NCBI GenBank assembly: GCA_006386115.1
Contig: VFIW01000033.1
Span: 310,001 to 374,000 of the forward strand
Direction: 5' to 3'
Length of the DNA stretch: 64,000 nt
Origin: Globisporangium splendens
Lineage: Eukaryota > Oomycota > Peronosporomycetes > Pythiales > Pythiaceae
The notes beneath the pieces are model-generated. The model did not search any database and was not told the origin of the DNA. It was given only the letters and a program-made list of their open reading frames with translations. This document shows positions 10,774 to 21,504 of this stretch, in pieces (within the stretch, counting starts at the first letter, position 1; each line of letters starts with the position of its first letter). Position numbers and translations under genes: made by a program.

Positions 10774-11434
10774 TGAAGACGGTACCTTTTATGGAGGCTA
10801 GATGTAGTTTGGCTGCGCGAACTAGAACCTTCCTTGCATCTTACACAAGTAGCTTGCTCGTTTATATATCATTGGTTGAATGAACTTTTAAATAATGAAG
10901 TGTGATTGTGATACAGTGTGTTGTATTTGGAAAGAGCTGTACATTGTGGATGTTTGTTGATTGATGGAGTTGGAAGAGAGCCCGAGAAAGGAGATGTGAT
11001 ATTGTGATTGTTGATATTTGATTGAATAGTTGTTGATAATAGTGAAAATCCGAAAAAGCAATTGAGACAGCAACGAGGGTGATAGATTGATAATTGTCGA
11101 TGACATCATCGAGGGTGATATAATTATTATGTTGATGAAGACATCATCGAGGGTGATGGGATATTGCGGCTGATTCAACTTGACGATTTATTTAAGATTT
11201 TGGCTCAACTACTTAATTTTGATTGCGCATATTCTCCCAAATTTTCAGCTCAAACGGATGGCTGGGAGGCAAACGATTACCCTTCTAAACCCTGTAGTAT
11301 TTGAATGGTCTGATGGTGCTAAATCAGAAACTGTTGTAGACAATAAAGCTACATTTACATATAAATCTCTTCTAGCACTCAAAGAGCACAGCATAACAAT
11401 GGAGCGTTCTGTCGCAACTCCATTTGATAAAATA
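10774..11434. other. Noncoding, AT-rich, with short direct repeats
   Basis: There is no supported gene. An 18-bp perfect direct repeat (gacatcatcgagggtgat) occurs at 11102-11119 and 11140-11157, with a partial copy near 11071. From 11180 an open frame runs into the LTR; I recognise no domain in it. This may be the 3' flank of the Crypton-like element. Confidence 0.5.
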
Positions 11435-11873
11435 TGTCACGTGTGCCTGACCTCGCACGCCAGGCACGCGCGCAGGACCGGCATGTGCCTAACGGCGCAC
11501 GTGCCTAGCGTGCGGAGCGTCAAGGCATGTGTAACGTGTGCCTGACCTCGATTCCGAGGTCAGGCTCTCATATTCATGTAGTACATATGCATACAGTTTA
11601 GTGTAATAGTCAGATAAAAATACAGTTGCAGGTGGGACACCTGGATAGGAAGAAAAATCGTAATCAGTTGAAGAAAAGGATAGGCATGCATGCAGGGAGG
11701 CTTAGACGTAGCGCTAGCGAACTAAGTCCTCCATTCAATTCACTTTCCATTTTGCCATCAAGTCGCCACCTCCTCCTCCGATCCACTCCACCGTTCTCCG
11801 GCTTTCGACCAATCAAGTTCCGACTTTCCGACTTTCGACCAATCAGCGTTCAGAAGACCTCCGACTCGTTACA
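11435..11873 (+). repeat. 5' LTR (439 bp)
   Basis: Starts TGTCAC and ends GTTACA. It matches the 3' LTR closely at both ends. It differs in the block about 11550-11610 and carries a roughly 28-bp partial duplication of the cgactttcgaccaatca region near 11810-11840. A hairpin with an 11-bp perfect stem spans 11540-11565. Confidence 0.9.
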
Positions 11874-11874
11874 T

Positions 11875-11890
11875 CTGGTAGCACTTTGTG
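11875..11890 (+). promoter_or_regulatory. Candidate minus-strand primer binding site
   Basis: TGGTAGCA begins one base after the LTR end. The first eight bases are complementary to the 3' end of initiator-Met-type tRNAs (...TGCTACCA), but pairing falls off afterwards. The position is as expected; the tRNA identity is uncertain. Confidence 0.5.
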
Positions 11891-12281
11891 TCCGGGGGGG
11901 AGTGTGGCCGTTTCCAAGCGTTCAAGTCGCCGTCGTCGTCCAAGCCAGGCATCTCCGAGGTTATAAGTCGAGCCGCTTTCTGAACGGGTGTTGCTTTTAG
12001 TGACATAAATCCCGGAATCATTGTCGGTGCGTTGACCCTTTGGTGTTCTGTGGCAGTAACTCCTGTAGTGTTGAGCCAGTCGTGCTTTTGTGCGTAATTC
12101 TGTGTTCTGGTCTACCTTGGTTTCTCTAATAGTGACACGGTGTCTCGGGTTCGCCCTAACTGTCTGTGTTCTTTAGGGTGTTATTCCGTGGTGTCATCGT
12201 CAGGCGTGCCTAGGTGAAGCCCTCATAAGAGGATCAAGGCTGTGATTGTGAACTCCCAGAGTTGATATCCTCCCCAACTCG

Positions 12282-12632
12282 ATGCCCAAGAAGCCGCGCG
12301 TCAAGCAGGTCCCGATTCAAGGCAGCTTTACGTACTTAGGCGTGCCAAAACCTGCAGAAGCTGATAAAGCCCGTCAAGACCTCGTGAACTGTCTGACGAA
12401 GGCTTTCCGGATCTGTGAAGTGCTAGAGAAGCACGTGGATAAGTGTCCAGACAAGTTGAAGAGAAAGCGCGCAAAGAAGGCTCTAATCCGGACCGCTCAA
12501 GGAATCGTCGACGCGTCCGAAGGGATAAGCGAGTGCTTTCGCCGCGTGCTGCGTGATCCACCGGCATCGAGTACTGGTACTAAGAAGGCTAAGCTGCGTC
12601 CAGGTCAAGTTCCTCCGCCTAAGTTCGACTAA
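12282..12632 (+). CDS. Leader ORF between 5' LTR and gag: small basic protein
   Basis: A 116-codon ORF with its own ATG lies in the retrotransposon leader, 160 bp before the gag-pol ATG and in a different frame. The product is Lys/Arg-rich (CPDKLKRKRAKKALI) with Pro-rich ends and a helical middle. I recognise no domain. Most Ty3/gypsy elements have no ORF here, so it may be an accessory protein, a captured host fragment or a chance frame in the leader. Confidence 0.45.
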   Translation: MPKKPRVKQVPIQGSFTYLGVPKPAEADKARQDLVNCLTKAFRICEVLEKHVDKCPDKLKRKRAKKALIRTAQGIVDASEGISECFRRVLRDPPASSTGTKKAKLRPGQVPPPKFD

Positions 12633-12792
12633 AAAAGAACAAAGAAATAAAAAATAAAAGTATAGCTTCGTATTATACTGGTTTTTAAGATCCCATAAGA
12701 TAGAATCTCGACTCCCGTCCCTGCCTGCCAAGTCAAGTGAAACCGGTTACGTAAAATACCGAGTGTGAAGTCAAGTCAAGAAAAGTACAAAG

Positions 12793-15700
12793 ATGAACGA
12801 GCCAACGAATGCCCAGTTGTTGCAGAGTATGCTGGCAGTGCTAAACCAGCAAGCAGAGATGATCAAAGAATTCCAGCAAGTAAAACGGGAGTCAGAGATA
12901 ATATTAGAGGGATGTAAATTACCGGTGTATAGTGGAGCATTACAAGAGTCGTTTCAGTTATATAAAGAGCAAGTCGGAGACTATTTAAAGGCGAGGAACG
13001 TTGACAGACAGGATGCTAGCCTACAGCCACGCCTTTTGGCGATGTTGGGAGGAACCCTGCGGCAAGGAGCTGCCCAGTGGTTCACTGTGAAGAAGACAGA
13101 GATCGAGACGGTTGACCAATTCTTCCTAGAACTAGGAAACGAATTTATTCCCGCCGATCTACAAGAGCGTTTGCGTGACCAGTTGGGTGAGCTATCCCAG
13201 GGTCAGAGTCGAGGCCTTGACGACTACGTCAGTCGTTTTAGGCATGCTATCACACAAGTACAAGAGATGAGTGAGCTCGACAAGATCATGTATTTTGTGC
13301 GAGGATTAGCTCCAGCGATCCGAACAGAGGTGCGCTATCGCCGATGTGCTACGTTGTCGGAAGCCATCACTCTAGCGTTGGACTATGACCGTTCGCATCG
13401 TCGCTCTGCGGATGGAGGTCGGTCCCACTCAGAACCGAGGTACAGGCGTTTCGATAATCGCCAATACCAACTGAATGGTGCAAGTCCAATGGAAGTGGAC
13501 AATGTCCGAGTCCTGGGTCGCGACGAGTGTTTGCGTCAGCACCTCTGTTTCAATTGCAATCGACCTGGACATCGAGCGTCAGAGTGTCGTGCGCCGCGCC
13601 AGCAGAGACAAGCGAGCACGCCACAGACGACGCGCAACTCAAGATATCAGCGTCCGACACAGCGAGCTCGTCGATCAAGTCCGATGGTTGAGCACAACCT
13701 GGCGACAGTGGATGAAGTGGATTATCCCATTGTGTTTGACAATGCGGAGTTAAACGCAGTGGAAATTACACGTAAAAGCAACTTGTTTGTTGTGGACGGT
13801 CGCGTAGATGGTAATGATGTGCGCATTTTGATTGACAGCGGTGCCTCGACCAACCTGATCCAGCGTGGGTTGGTGAAGAAAGTGCTGAATACAGCAGTGA
13901 TCGAAGCGCAAGGATTCGACGGCAGAAGGACCAAGAAGCAAGTAAATGAGGTGGAAGCATCGTGCCAAGTACAAGACAAGAAGTTTGAGGCAATGCAGTT
14001 TACGGAGTGGGATCTACCCAACAGCCACGATGTCATCTTCGGTCAGCCATGGTTCGTCAAGCACAACCCGATCATTGATTGGAGAAAGCAGACGTTTGCA
14101 TTGCCGGAAGACACCTCTGTGCACGAGCGCAGCGGTAGTGAAATCTGCTCCAAGATCAAGAATGCAGAGTATGAAGAGTTGTTCGCCGTAAAGGTGTCCG
14201 CAGTTAACGACATTTCTCCAGTCGTCCCGCCAGAGTTGAAACCTGTCATTGATCGGTTCGCGGACTGTTTCCCGGAGTTACTTCCGGATGGCTTACTGCC
14301 AGAGCGTGCTGTGAACTTTGAGCTCCAGCCGAAGCCAGACGCAGTGCCAAGCTCGCGTCCGCCGTTTCGTCTGTCCAAGACAGAGCAAGACGCGTTGGAA
14401 GAGTTCGTTCGCGACAATGTGAAGAAGGGATGGGTTGAGGTATCGAACTCCCCATGGATCTCCAATATCTTCGGGGTTCCAAAAAAGGATCCCGCGACGG
14501 GTACGGCTGTGGAGCGCGCTGAATGGCTGCGCAGTGGCAACACAAAGGTGCCGATATGTTGGGTCATCGACTATCGGTATGTCAACAGCCAGGCGAAGAT
14601 CCCCAAGATTCCTCTACCACATATTGAAGAACTCTTTGATCAGATGCTCGGTGCGACAGTATTCACGGTGATCGACCTCGCGCAAGGTTACCATCAGATG
14701 CGTGTAAATCCTGACAGTCGTCATTACACGGCTTTTAGGTCGCAAAAGGAGACGTACCAATGGTGTGTTGCTCCGATGGGATTGGCTGGAATGCCAGGAG
14801 TTTGGTCTCGCCTTATGCGAGTACTCTTTGGCAAATTCAAGTTTGTTGTCGTGTATCTCGACGACATCTGTATCTTCTCCCGCTCGATGAAAGATCATGC
14901 GCAACATCTGGCGATGGTCTGTGAAGTCCTCCGTCATGAGAAGTTGTACGCTCGCCTGTCCAAGTGCGAGTTCGGCAAGTCCAGTGTCCAGTTCCTGGGT
15001 CATACAGTCACGGCTGAAGGGATCCAAGTCGACGCAAAGAAGACAACCGCGATCGAGAAGTATCCTACTCCGACGACGCAAAAGACATTGTTGAGTTTTC
15101 TCGGTCTCGCCGGATACTATCGTCGGTTTATTTGCGACTTTGCGCGGATTGCATTGTCGCTGCATAGGCTGATCAAGAAGGATGCAAAGTGGACATGGTC
15201 ATCCGAACATGATCACGCCTTTCGTGCCTTGAAGTTGGCACTGCAACAGGCTCCGACGTTGCGTTTACCTGACTTTGACTGTCGGTTCACGGTCACAACG
15301 GATGCCTCGGGTTACTGCATGGGTGGTGTCTTGTCTCAAAAGATCGACGGGTTTGACGCTCCCATTGCGTTCTATTCGAAGAAGTTCGGGCACTATGAGG
15401 AAAAATGGCCTGCTCATGAGAAGGAGCTACTTGCAATCAAGATCGCGTTGTCCAAGTGGCGACACTACCTTCATGGTCGCCAGTTCGATGTGTTTACGGA
15501 CAATTCAGCATGTCGGTGGATGCTTCATCAACCGAAGGTGACTCCCAAGCTTGCGCGGATGCTGACATTCTTTTCTCAGTTTGATTTTGTCCTGCACCAT
15601 GTGAAAGGCAGTACCAATGTGGTTGCTGATGCCTTGTCTCGACCAGGACTGGAAGAAGACAAGCCATCTGATGAATCCATCATGGTCTCGACTCCCGAAG

Positions 15701-17538
15701 TGCACGCTTGCGATGATGCGTGTCATATTCGGTCGCAGTCTATTTCTCGTCTTGTGGTATCTGCGGCATTTCTACGCCACTTGCCTGATTCAGATTGCTC
15801 CGTCTTCCTCTCCGCTGTGGACTTTCGGGGGGAGAGACACGCCGTGGCAGTACGGCAAGAGCAAGTCCACACCGTCGACACACAGTGGGCAAGTGTTCAC
15901 TTGTCCGAAGCGACGAAGAAATCCTTTCATGCTGGCTATTCCCGCGACCCAAGTTTTGCCAAGGTGTGGCAGAGTCGCGAAGGGAACGATAAGTTCGAGA
16001 AGCGCAACGGTCTTCTGTTTTTGCGAACGAAGCACCCGGTATTGCGATTGTGTGTCCCAAACTCGGACAAGTTGATCACTGATGTTATTCAAGAGTTACA
16101 TGATGCTCCAGTGGCTGCTCATCCAGGGGTTCGTCGAACACAGTTAAAGGCAGCTCAATGGTACTACTGGCCCACTATGGAAAAGGACATTCATGAGTAT
16201 GTTGGCAGTTGTCAGACGTGTGCTCGGTGGAAATCGAACAATCGGAAGAAGATCGGCTTGATGATGCCAATTCCGACACCTCAAGAGTGCTGGGATGTTG
16301 TGTCGATGGATTTCATCACTGGACTTCCAGTGTCCGAAGGTTTTGATGCAATCTTTGTCACGGTGGACAAGTTGTCGAAACGTCCGAAGTATCATCCAAC
16401 ACACTCGACAGCTGATGCCGAAGCTACTGCCAAAGTGTTCTTCGAGGCAGTTGTTCGTCACCACGGTTTGCCGAAAGTCATCATCAGTGACCGCGATCCA
16501 AAGTTCACATCGGACTTTTGGAAGTCGCTAACCAAGCTCATGGGTATCAAGCTGAGCATGACTGCATCGCATCGCGCACAAGCAGACGGACAAACTGAAC
16601 GTCAGAACCTCGTGCTGGAAGGTGCGCTGCGATGCATGGTGTCATACCATGGAGACGATTGGGTGAGCCACCTTGGCACGATCGAGTTTGCTCATGCAAC
16701 TCTCGTTAATGAGTCGACCAAGTTCACACCGTTTGAGGTCGACACAGGAAGAAAAGTGCGCAATCTAATTGCCCAAGAGTTTGGCGTCGAAGACGGAACC
16801 ATCCAACAAGTAGATGTCGCTGAGTTTGCCAAAAACTTTGCGGAGAAGCGCCAACAAGTCATCAAGCTAGCCCAAGAGAATCTCAAGCAAGCTCAAGAGC
16901 GCCAGAAGAGGTACTACGACAGGAAGCGTCGCGAGGTAGAATTTGAAGCTGGCGATCTCGTTATGTTGGATACGAAGAATCTACCTTTGAAGACAGTCGC
17001 TCGAAGCACTTCACTCCAAAAGGCAAAGTTGGCAGCGAAGAAGGTTGGACCGTTCAAGATCGAAACCATGGTGAACAAGAATGTGGCCCGTTTGGTATTG
17101 CCTCCAAACATGAAGCGTTTGCATCCAGCGTTCAATGTGGAGTTGCTTAGCCACTACGTTGAGAATCCAACCAAGTTTTACACAAGACCAATACCTAAAG
17201 CAGCCCCCGTCATCCTCGACGACGAGACTGGAGAAGCTCTGCACGTAGTGGAAGCCTTACTTCGCCGAAAAACCCACAACCGCCAGATGATGTGGTTGGT
17301 CAAGTGGCTCGGGTATCCTGTGCACGAGAGTACGTGGGAATACGAGAAGAACATCCGACATGTTTCGCATTGGCATCGAATCCTTCAAGAGTTCGAAGAC
17401 TCCCAACGCGAAGTCAAGTCTGGGGGGATGTCACGTGTGCCTGACCTCGCACGCCAGGCACGCGCGCAGGACCGGCATGTGCCTACGGCGCACGTGCCTA
17501 GCGTGCGGAGCGTCAAGGCATGTGTAACGTGTGCCTGA
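12793..17538 (+). CDS. Gag-Pol polyprotein (Gag, protease, RT, RNase H, integrase, chromodomain)
   Basis: A single 1581-codon frame, with no frameshift between gag and pol. Gag occupies about residues 1-240 and ends with a CX2CX4HX4C zinc knuckle (C252, C255, H260, C265). The aspartic protease site is D348 in ILIDSGAS. The RT active site is YLDD at 688-691. RNase H begins near the TTDAS motif (D837). The integrase has an HHCC zinc region (around HPGVRR and CQTCARW) and a D1173, D1233, E1269 triad with the usual 35-residue spacing. A chromodomain lies at about 1480-1540, expected to steer insertion to marked chromatin. The stop codon lies inside the 3' LTR, so the last 37 residues are LTR-encoded. 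All catalytic residues checked are present. Confidence 0.95.
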   Translation: MNEPTNAQLLQSMLAVLNQQAEMIKEFQQVKRESEIILEGCKLPVYSGALQESFQLYKEQVGDYLKARNVDRQDASLQPRLLAMLGGTLRQGAAQWFTVKKTEIETVDQFFLELGNEFIPADLQERLRDQLGELSQGQSRGLDDYVSRFRHAITQVQEMSELDKIMYFVRGLAPAIRTEVRYRRCATLSEAITLALDYDRSHRRSADGGRSHSEPRYRRFDNRQYQLNGASPMEVDNVRVLGRDECLRQHLCFNCNRPGHRASECRAPRQQRQASTPQTTRNSRYQRPTQRARRSSPMVEHNLATVDEVDYPIVFDNAELNAVEITRKSNLFVVDGRVDGNDVRILIDSGASTNLIQRGLVKKVLNTAVIEAQGFDGRRTKKQVNEVEASCQVQDKKFEAMQFTEWDLPNSHDVIFGQPWFVKHNPIIDWRKQTFALPEDTSVHERSGSEICSKIKNAEYEELFAVKVSAVNDISPVVPPELKPVIDRFADCFPELLPDGLLPERAVNFELQPKPDAVPSSRPPFRLSKTEQDALEEFVRDNVKKGWVEVSNSPWISNIFGVPKKDPATGTAVERAEWLRSGNTKVPICWVIDYRYVNSQAKIPKIPLPHIEELFDQMLGATVFTVIDLAQGYHQMRVNPDSRHYTAFRSQKETYQWCVAPMGLAGMPGVWSRLMRVLFGKFKFVVVYLDDICIFSRSMKDHAQHLAMVCEVLRHEKLYARLSKCEFGKSSVQFLGHTVTAEGIQVDAKKTTAIEKYPTPTTQKTLLSFLGLAGYYRRFICDFARIALSLHRLIKKDAKWTWSSEHDHAFRALKLALQQAPTLRLPDFDCRFTVTTDASGYCMGGVLSQKIDGFDAPIAFYSKKFGHYEEKWPAHEKELLAIKIALSKWRHYLHGRQFDVFTDNSACRWMLHQPKVTPKLARMLTFFSQFDFVLHHVKGSTNVVADALSRPGLEEDKPSDESIMVSTPEVHACDDACHIRSQSISRLVVSAAFLRHLPDSDCSVFLSAVDFRGERHAVAVRQEQVHTVDTQWASVHLSEATKKSFHAGYSRDPSFAKVWQSREGNDKFEKRNGLLFLRTKHPVLRLCVPNSDKLITDVIQELHDAPVAAHPGVRRTQLKAAQWYYWPTMEKDIHEYVGSCQTCARWKSNNRKKIGLMMPIPTPQECWDVVSMDFITGLPVSEGFDAIFVTVDKLSKRPKYHPTHSTADAEATAKVFFEAVVRHHGLPKVIISDRDPKFTSDFWKSLTKLMGIKLSMTASHRAQADGQTERQNLVLEGALRCMVSYHGDDWVSHLGTIEFAHATLVNESTKFTPFEVDTGRKVRNLIAQEFGVEDGTIQQVDVAEFAKNFAEKRQQVIKLAQENLKQAQERQKRYYDRKRREVEFEAGDLVMLDTKNLPLKTVARSTSLQKAKLAAKKVGPFKIETMVNKNVARLVLPPNMKRLHPAFNVELLSHYVENPTKFYTRPIPKAAPVILDDETGEALHVVEALLRRKTHNRQMMWLVKWLGYPVHESTWEYEKNIRHVSHWHRILQEFEDSQREVKSGGMSRVPDLARQARAQDRHVPTAHVPSVRSVKACVTCA
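17419..17428 (+). promoter_or_regulatory. Polypurine tract
   Basis: The short G-rich run tctgggggga directly precedes the TG of the 3' LTR, where plus-strand priming is expected. It is embedded in the gag-pol reading frame. Confidence 0.65.
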
Positions 17539-17838
17539 CCTTGAACTCGAGGTCAGGCTCTCACGCATATGTAACACTAATATATACAGTTATATGGAAC
17601 TAGTCAGATAAAAATACAGGTGCAGGCAGGACACCTGGATAGGAAGAAAAATCGTAATCAGTTGAAGAAAAGGATAGGCATGCATGCAGGGAGGCTTAGA
17701 CGTAGCGCTAGCGAACTAAGTCCTCCATTCAATTCACTTTTCCATTTTGCCATCAAGTCGCCACCTCCTCCTCCGATCCACTCCACCGCTCTCCGACTTT
17801 CGACCAATCAGCGTTCAGAAGACCTCCGACTCGTAACA
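17429..17838 (+). repeat. 3' LTR (410 bp)
   Basis: Starts TGTCAC and ends GTAACA. It is near-identical to the 5' LTR over its first about 110 bp and from about 17600 on, but clearly different at about 17540-17600. It lacks the 28-bp duplication of the 5' copy. Confidence 0.9.
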
Positions 17839-20351
17839 CTACGCACTCGAAGCAATAAACAGGATAAAGCCTGGCAACTTACATCATCATAGTGGCCTGA
17901 CCAGTAAGCACTGCAGCATGGGAGTGCGTAAGTAACGCTCGCAATAGCAGCAGCAAGTGAATGATGCTCAGCAAACTGGCGGAGTGATGAGTCCGCAGTG
18001 TGTCGCCGCGATCAGCACATTGGTCTGGCTCCGCGCAGACTGTAGTAATGACGAGTGCACAATAGCAGCAGGAGGTGCATGACGCCAGACAACTAGGGAA
18101 AAGAAGACTCGCCATTATCTCGCGGCTTTCGGGTTGGGTGCTCGTAGTTTGGCGCGCTGTAATGGAAACTTGTACTTTTTCGCATTGGCTGCTCGAAAAA
18201 GCAACTGAGGAACGTGATCCAGATCCGTGTTGCCGTTGCCGTCGCGCTGAGCAAACGTCGTGCGAAAATGAGCCGAATCGCCATTGGCTGTTCATGCCGG
18301 AATCAACCCTGAAATGTTGCGAGGCGTCAGCTTTGCAGGCACCACCGTCGATGGGGTACGCATTGGAGAAATTGATCCTAGTGTCAGACTGATGTTTCGA
18401 GTTCAACCTGCGTGTGGAGGCTGATTCGTGCGTTTCGACTACTTCTCTCTCCCAGAACAGCGCCATGTTAGGCATGGTGTCTCCCCATTTGGTCTAGTCA
18501 CGCGTGTGGAAAAGATGTCTGCGCACTGTGATAGCGAATAGCTAGCGTCCTCGTTGGAGCCCACAGTGCGCAGGACAATTTTCGTGGCCAGCGCAAACCA
18601 GGGAATGAGTGGGCAAAAGTACATAAATTCTCACACGATCCCAGCCAAGCCTCAAGCTGACTGATACATTTAAACGAGAGAGAAATGTGATTCACATTTA
18701 TGTGTCGGCTCTGCTCGTGGAAGTGTGAATGAGTCGTACCAAGTGTCAGAAGCCGGCAATTTGTGCGAAGTGACGAGGTGCCAATTCCAGAAAATTGTGA
18801 TTCCGTCATTGACTCTGTATCGACTTCCACTGTTGATGTGTGTGTGTCTTGACCAAATCCGTTCAATGGCTGCAATGAAGCAAGAATACTCGAGGGATGA
18901 TTCCAGACGACCGCTTCGCTTCACGCCAGCGAATCTGATGGAGGGTTATTGTGCTCTAACGCACTCCCGTCCTTCTCAAAACGTGCGACAGGACCGTTCC
19001 TTCTTGCGTTTGTATCGCCACTGACCCAGAGTCAAGCCTTTTGTAGCGAACCGCGAGCGCGTCTTCAAGTGTTTGCCTTTCATTTCTGTGGCAAGGCTGG
19101 TTTGTGCGTAGTTGCAATGAGAGAAGTGGGACCGTCGCTGGGATTTCAACGAACAAGTCGTACTCGTAAAACAGGGATGCTAACATTCCCAGCGTCCCTG
19201 ATTCAGCCTGGGATATCGCTGCGCATTGATGCTCGTTCGTGACCGAGTTATCCCCCATGCAACCCATCTTTCATCAACTCGAATCCCAGTCGACGGTGTC
19301 TGCTACGGAGTGCCAACGAAGAGATGTGTCGTCAAGTGCTCCTGCGAGCTTAAAATCACATCGACCACGATTGCTGCATCGACGCGTTTGTTCGTCAACG
19401 CAACAAACCCACAAGAGCTGGGTGAGACCCAGGAGAATATGTGTATCCAATTTGTGAGAGCTTTGACGGTGGCATATTTGTGCAAATATGTAACAAGGAA
19501 TGCCGGACATGCGATAACGACCGGTTGGCTATGGCAGGCAACATCACACCTGGCAAATCCTTGGGTGAGTTACCGGTTGTGTGCACATTTTGGTCTTCAG
19601 CAAGGCACGATACAAATGCGCGCGGAACACACTCAGCAACAGCAAGTGAATAGTGCGGCGAACTCGCAAAGGATGAAGATTCGTCATATCTACTGCGCGG
19701 AGTTTGATTGTAGCAGCAGCTGGGTGGGAGAAGTCTTGTGTATAGAGGTCGAGCTGCTTGTGAGCGGACGAGCAAGAAGCGACATGCAAAACACTATTGC
19801 AGCATGCAAGCTAGATATTCCTTGATATAAATCTCGCTACACTGGAAAACAAAGAAGTGCGAGCTGTGAACTTCCCACAGCCACCGTCTGGGTCGATAGA
19901 GTCGTGAGAGAAAGTGAGCAGTAATCAACGTTCAGTGATCGAATGGGTTTGCTGGCTTTGCCGGCATTCAACTGGCTGCAAAAAAACAACAACAACTACG
20001 GAAGACGCCAGACCATCGCATTAGACTTCACGCTGGTGAGTCAGTTTGAGGATCGATTTGTTTGCTTCCCGCAAAGCGTACACATATTGTGTTGTTGCTG
20101 TATATTAAGATGGATCATGACATCACCATGCATCCTCTTCTTGATCTCACCTTCGTTGGGGAAAATGTGTTCTGTTTCTTCGCGGTCGTACATTACTAGC
20201 ACTGCGCGAGTCAAACTCGACGAGCATCATGGACATGCCAAAAGATTCAAGCGTTGTTTGAGCAGGACGCACTTTATTCCCAGCCAGCTTCGAGTATAAT
20301 AAAAACAAACGAAACGCATTACAAAAGCCTAGTAGGGCAAATTGAGTTGCG

Positions 20352-20546
20352 ATGTGGAGCATGCTTCGAATGCGCTCGCATCATCGAGGTGGCTCGAAGG
20401 TGCACATTTTGTTGGCAATTTTGTGTGTAGCGTTCGTGTGTCAGTCCGAGTGGGGTGATGACTTTAACCGATTAGATGTCAGTCGCAAACATACCGTGAC
20501 CGAACCGTTCTTGTCAGAAGAAGCCGCTAAGAACATCAAATTTTGA
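20352..20546 (+). CDS. Possible small secreted protein (64 aa)
   Basis: An ATG-initiated 64-codon ORF has a basic N-terminus followed by a hydrophobic run (VHILLAILCVAFVCQS) that looks like a signal peptide with cleavage near CQS-EW. The remaining 35 residues are polar. Oomycetes encode many small secreted proteins, but I see no RxLR, LxLFLAK or CHxC motif. It may be a chance frame or the N-terminal exon of something longer. Confidence 0.25.
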   Translation: MWSMLRMRSHHRGGSKVHILLAILCVAFVCQSEWGDDFNRLDVSRKHTVTEPFLSEEAAKNIKF

Positions 20547-21414
20547 AGGGCAAACAGACCTTCACTCTCAAGTCATCAGAACGTTCTTGTGCTGCGAAGG
20601 AACTGCTTTTTTTGCACACCCTATCCCTTTTGCATTTTGAAAAAGAGAAACTGACGCCAGAATAGAGCGAGAGCATTCACAGCGTCAACCCTCCGAAGGT
20701 TTCAAAGTGTTTGGCCATTGACAACACCAGATAGGAGGGACGACGTGCATCTCTCTTGATCCAAAAACAGACAAGAGAAAATCTGGAAAATTCTCACCCT
20801 CATTTGAAGGGGTGTCATGCTCACAAACGCAGGGTTTCGCACGTAAACACGAGACTTGACTTCTGCTGCCATCTGCTTGGCGGTCAGATTTCCCGCCTCT
20901 TTGCATTCTTCTCTCCACCACTCGTTTTGGCGACCTCAATTCATTTGTCAATTCTTTGCCAATTCTTTCCGATTTTTTGCGAAAGCAAGGAGGGGGAGAA
21001 AACTTTCAATAACCTAGCGCCGCGTGGAAGAGAAGGAAGCCAAGCACGTGCGGCAAGACGACCCGAAGGAATTAGGAGAAAGCAAGGACGGAGGGAAGAT
21101 CGGATAGCAGGAAGCAAGGAAGCAAGGAACACCGCAGCTCAAGTCACCTCGTGATCGATTGTCTCGACCCTCTCCTCTTTGTCTCTCTCTTCATCACCCC
21201 AGCCACCACTCCGACGGCCATTGGTCTCTTCGCGCTTTTTTTTTGCGCTGCCTGTGAATATTGAGTGCTCTCGCGTTGGCTTGCGAGAGACGTCTCTTTC
21301 GTTCACCGCGCTCTCCTCTCGACGTGAATCCTCGACGAGCAGATTCGAGTGCCGGCGTTTTTTTTTGCGATTTTTTTTTTTTCTCTGCGGATCGATCGAC
21401 ACTGTGCGAACTCG

Positions 21415-21486
21415 GTGAGTTTTTTGTGGATGGATTGTGCGTTGAATAGTCCGATATGATATTGATGCTTCGTGTGTTCTCCCCAG
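21415..21486 (+). other. Candidate 5' UTR intron of the cyclin gene
   Basis: A consensus-like donor (GTGAGT) at 21415 and an acceptor (CCCCAG) at 21486 bracket 72 bp, the usual intron size here, 18 bp before the cyclin ATG. Only transcript data would prove it. Confidence 0.4.
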
Positions 21487-21504
21487 TGCAGTGTCTGAAG
21501 TAAA

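Larger units (their letters stand above)
11435..17838 (+). mobile_element. Ty3/gypsy LTR retrotransposon, chromovirus type
   Basis: Two LTRs with TG...CA ends (11435-11873 and 17429-17838) flank a leader ORF and a 1581-codon gag-pol frame. The order is Gag, zinc knuckle, protease, RT, RNase H, integrase, chromodomain, which places it among the chromoviruses. A candidate tRNA primer site and a purine tract sit at the expected places. The coding region is uninterrupted, so the copy looks young, yet the two LTRs differ strongly in one block. No target-site duplication is visible: the left flank ends ...aaaata and the right flank begins ctacgc. Confidence 0.93.
17839..21504. other. Gene-poor interval
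   Basis: Apart from one possible small secreted protein (20352-20546), I find no frame with recognisable domains. Open frames of up to about 200 codons (for example 17879-18475 minus and 19226-19825 plus) have no domain, no clean intron structure and odd composition. The right end (about 20950-21504) is purine-rich, then T-rich, and is the likely promoter and 5' UTR of the cyclin gene. Confidence 0.55.

Noticed and set aside
19226..19825. 199-codon plus-strand frame in the gene-poor interval
   Set aside because: No domain, no signal peptide and no intron signals; composition does not look coding.
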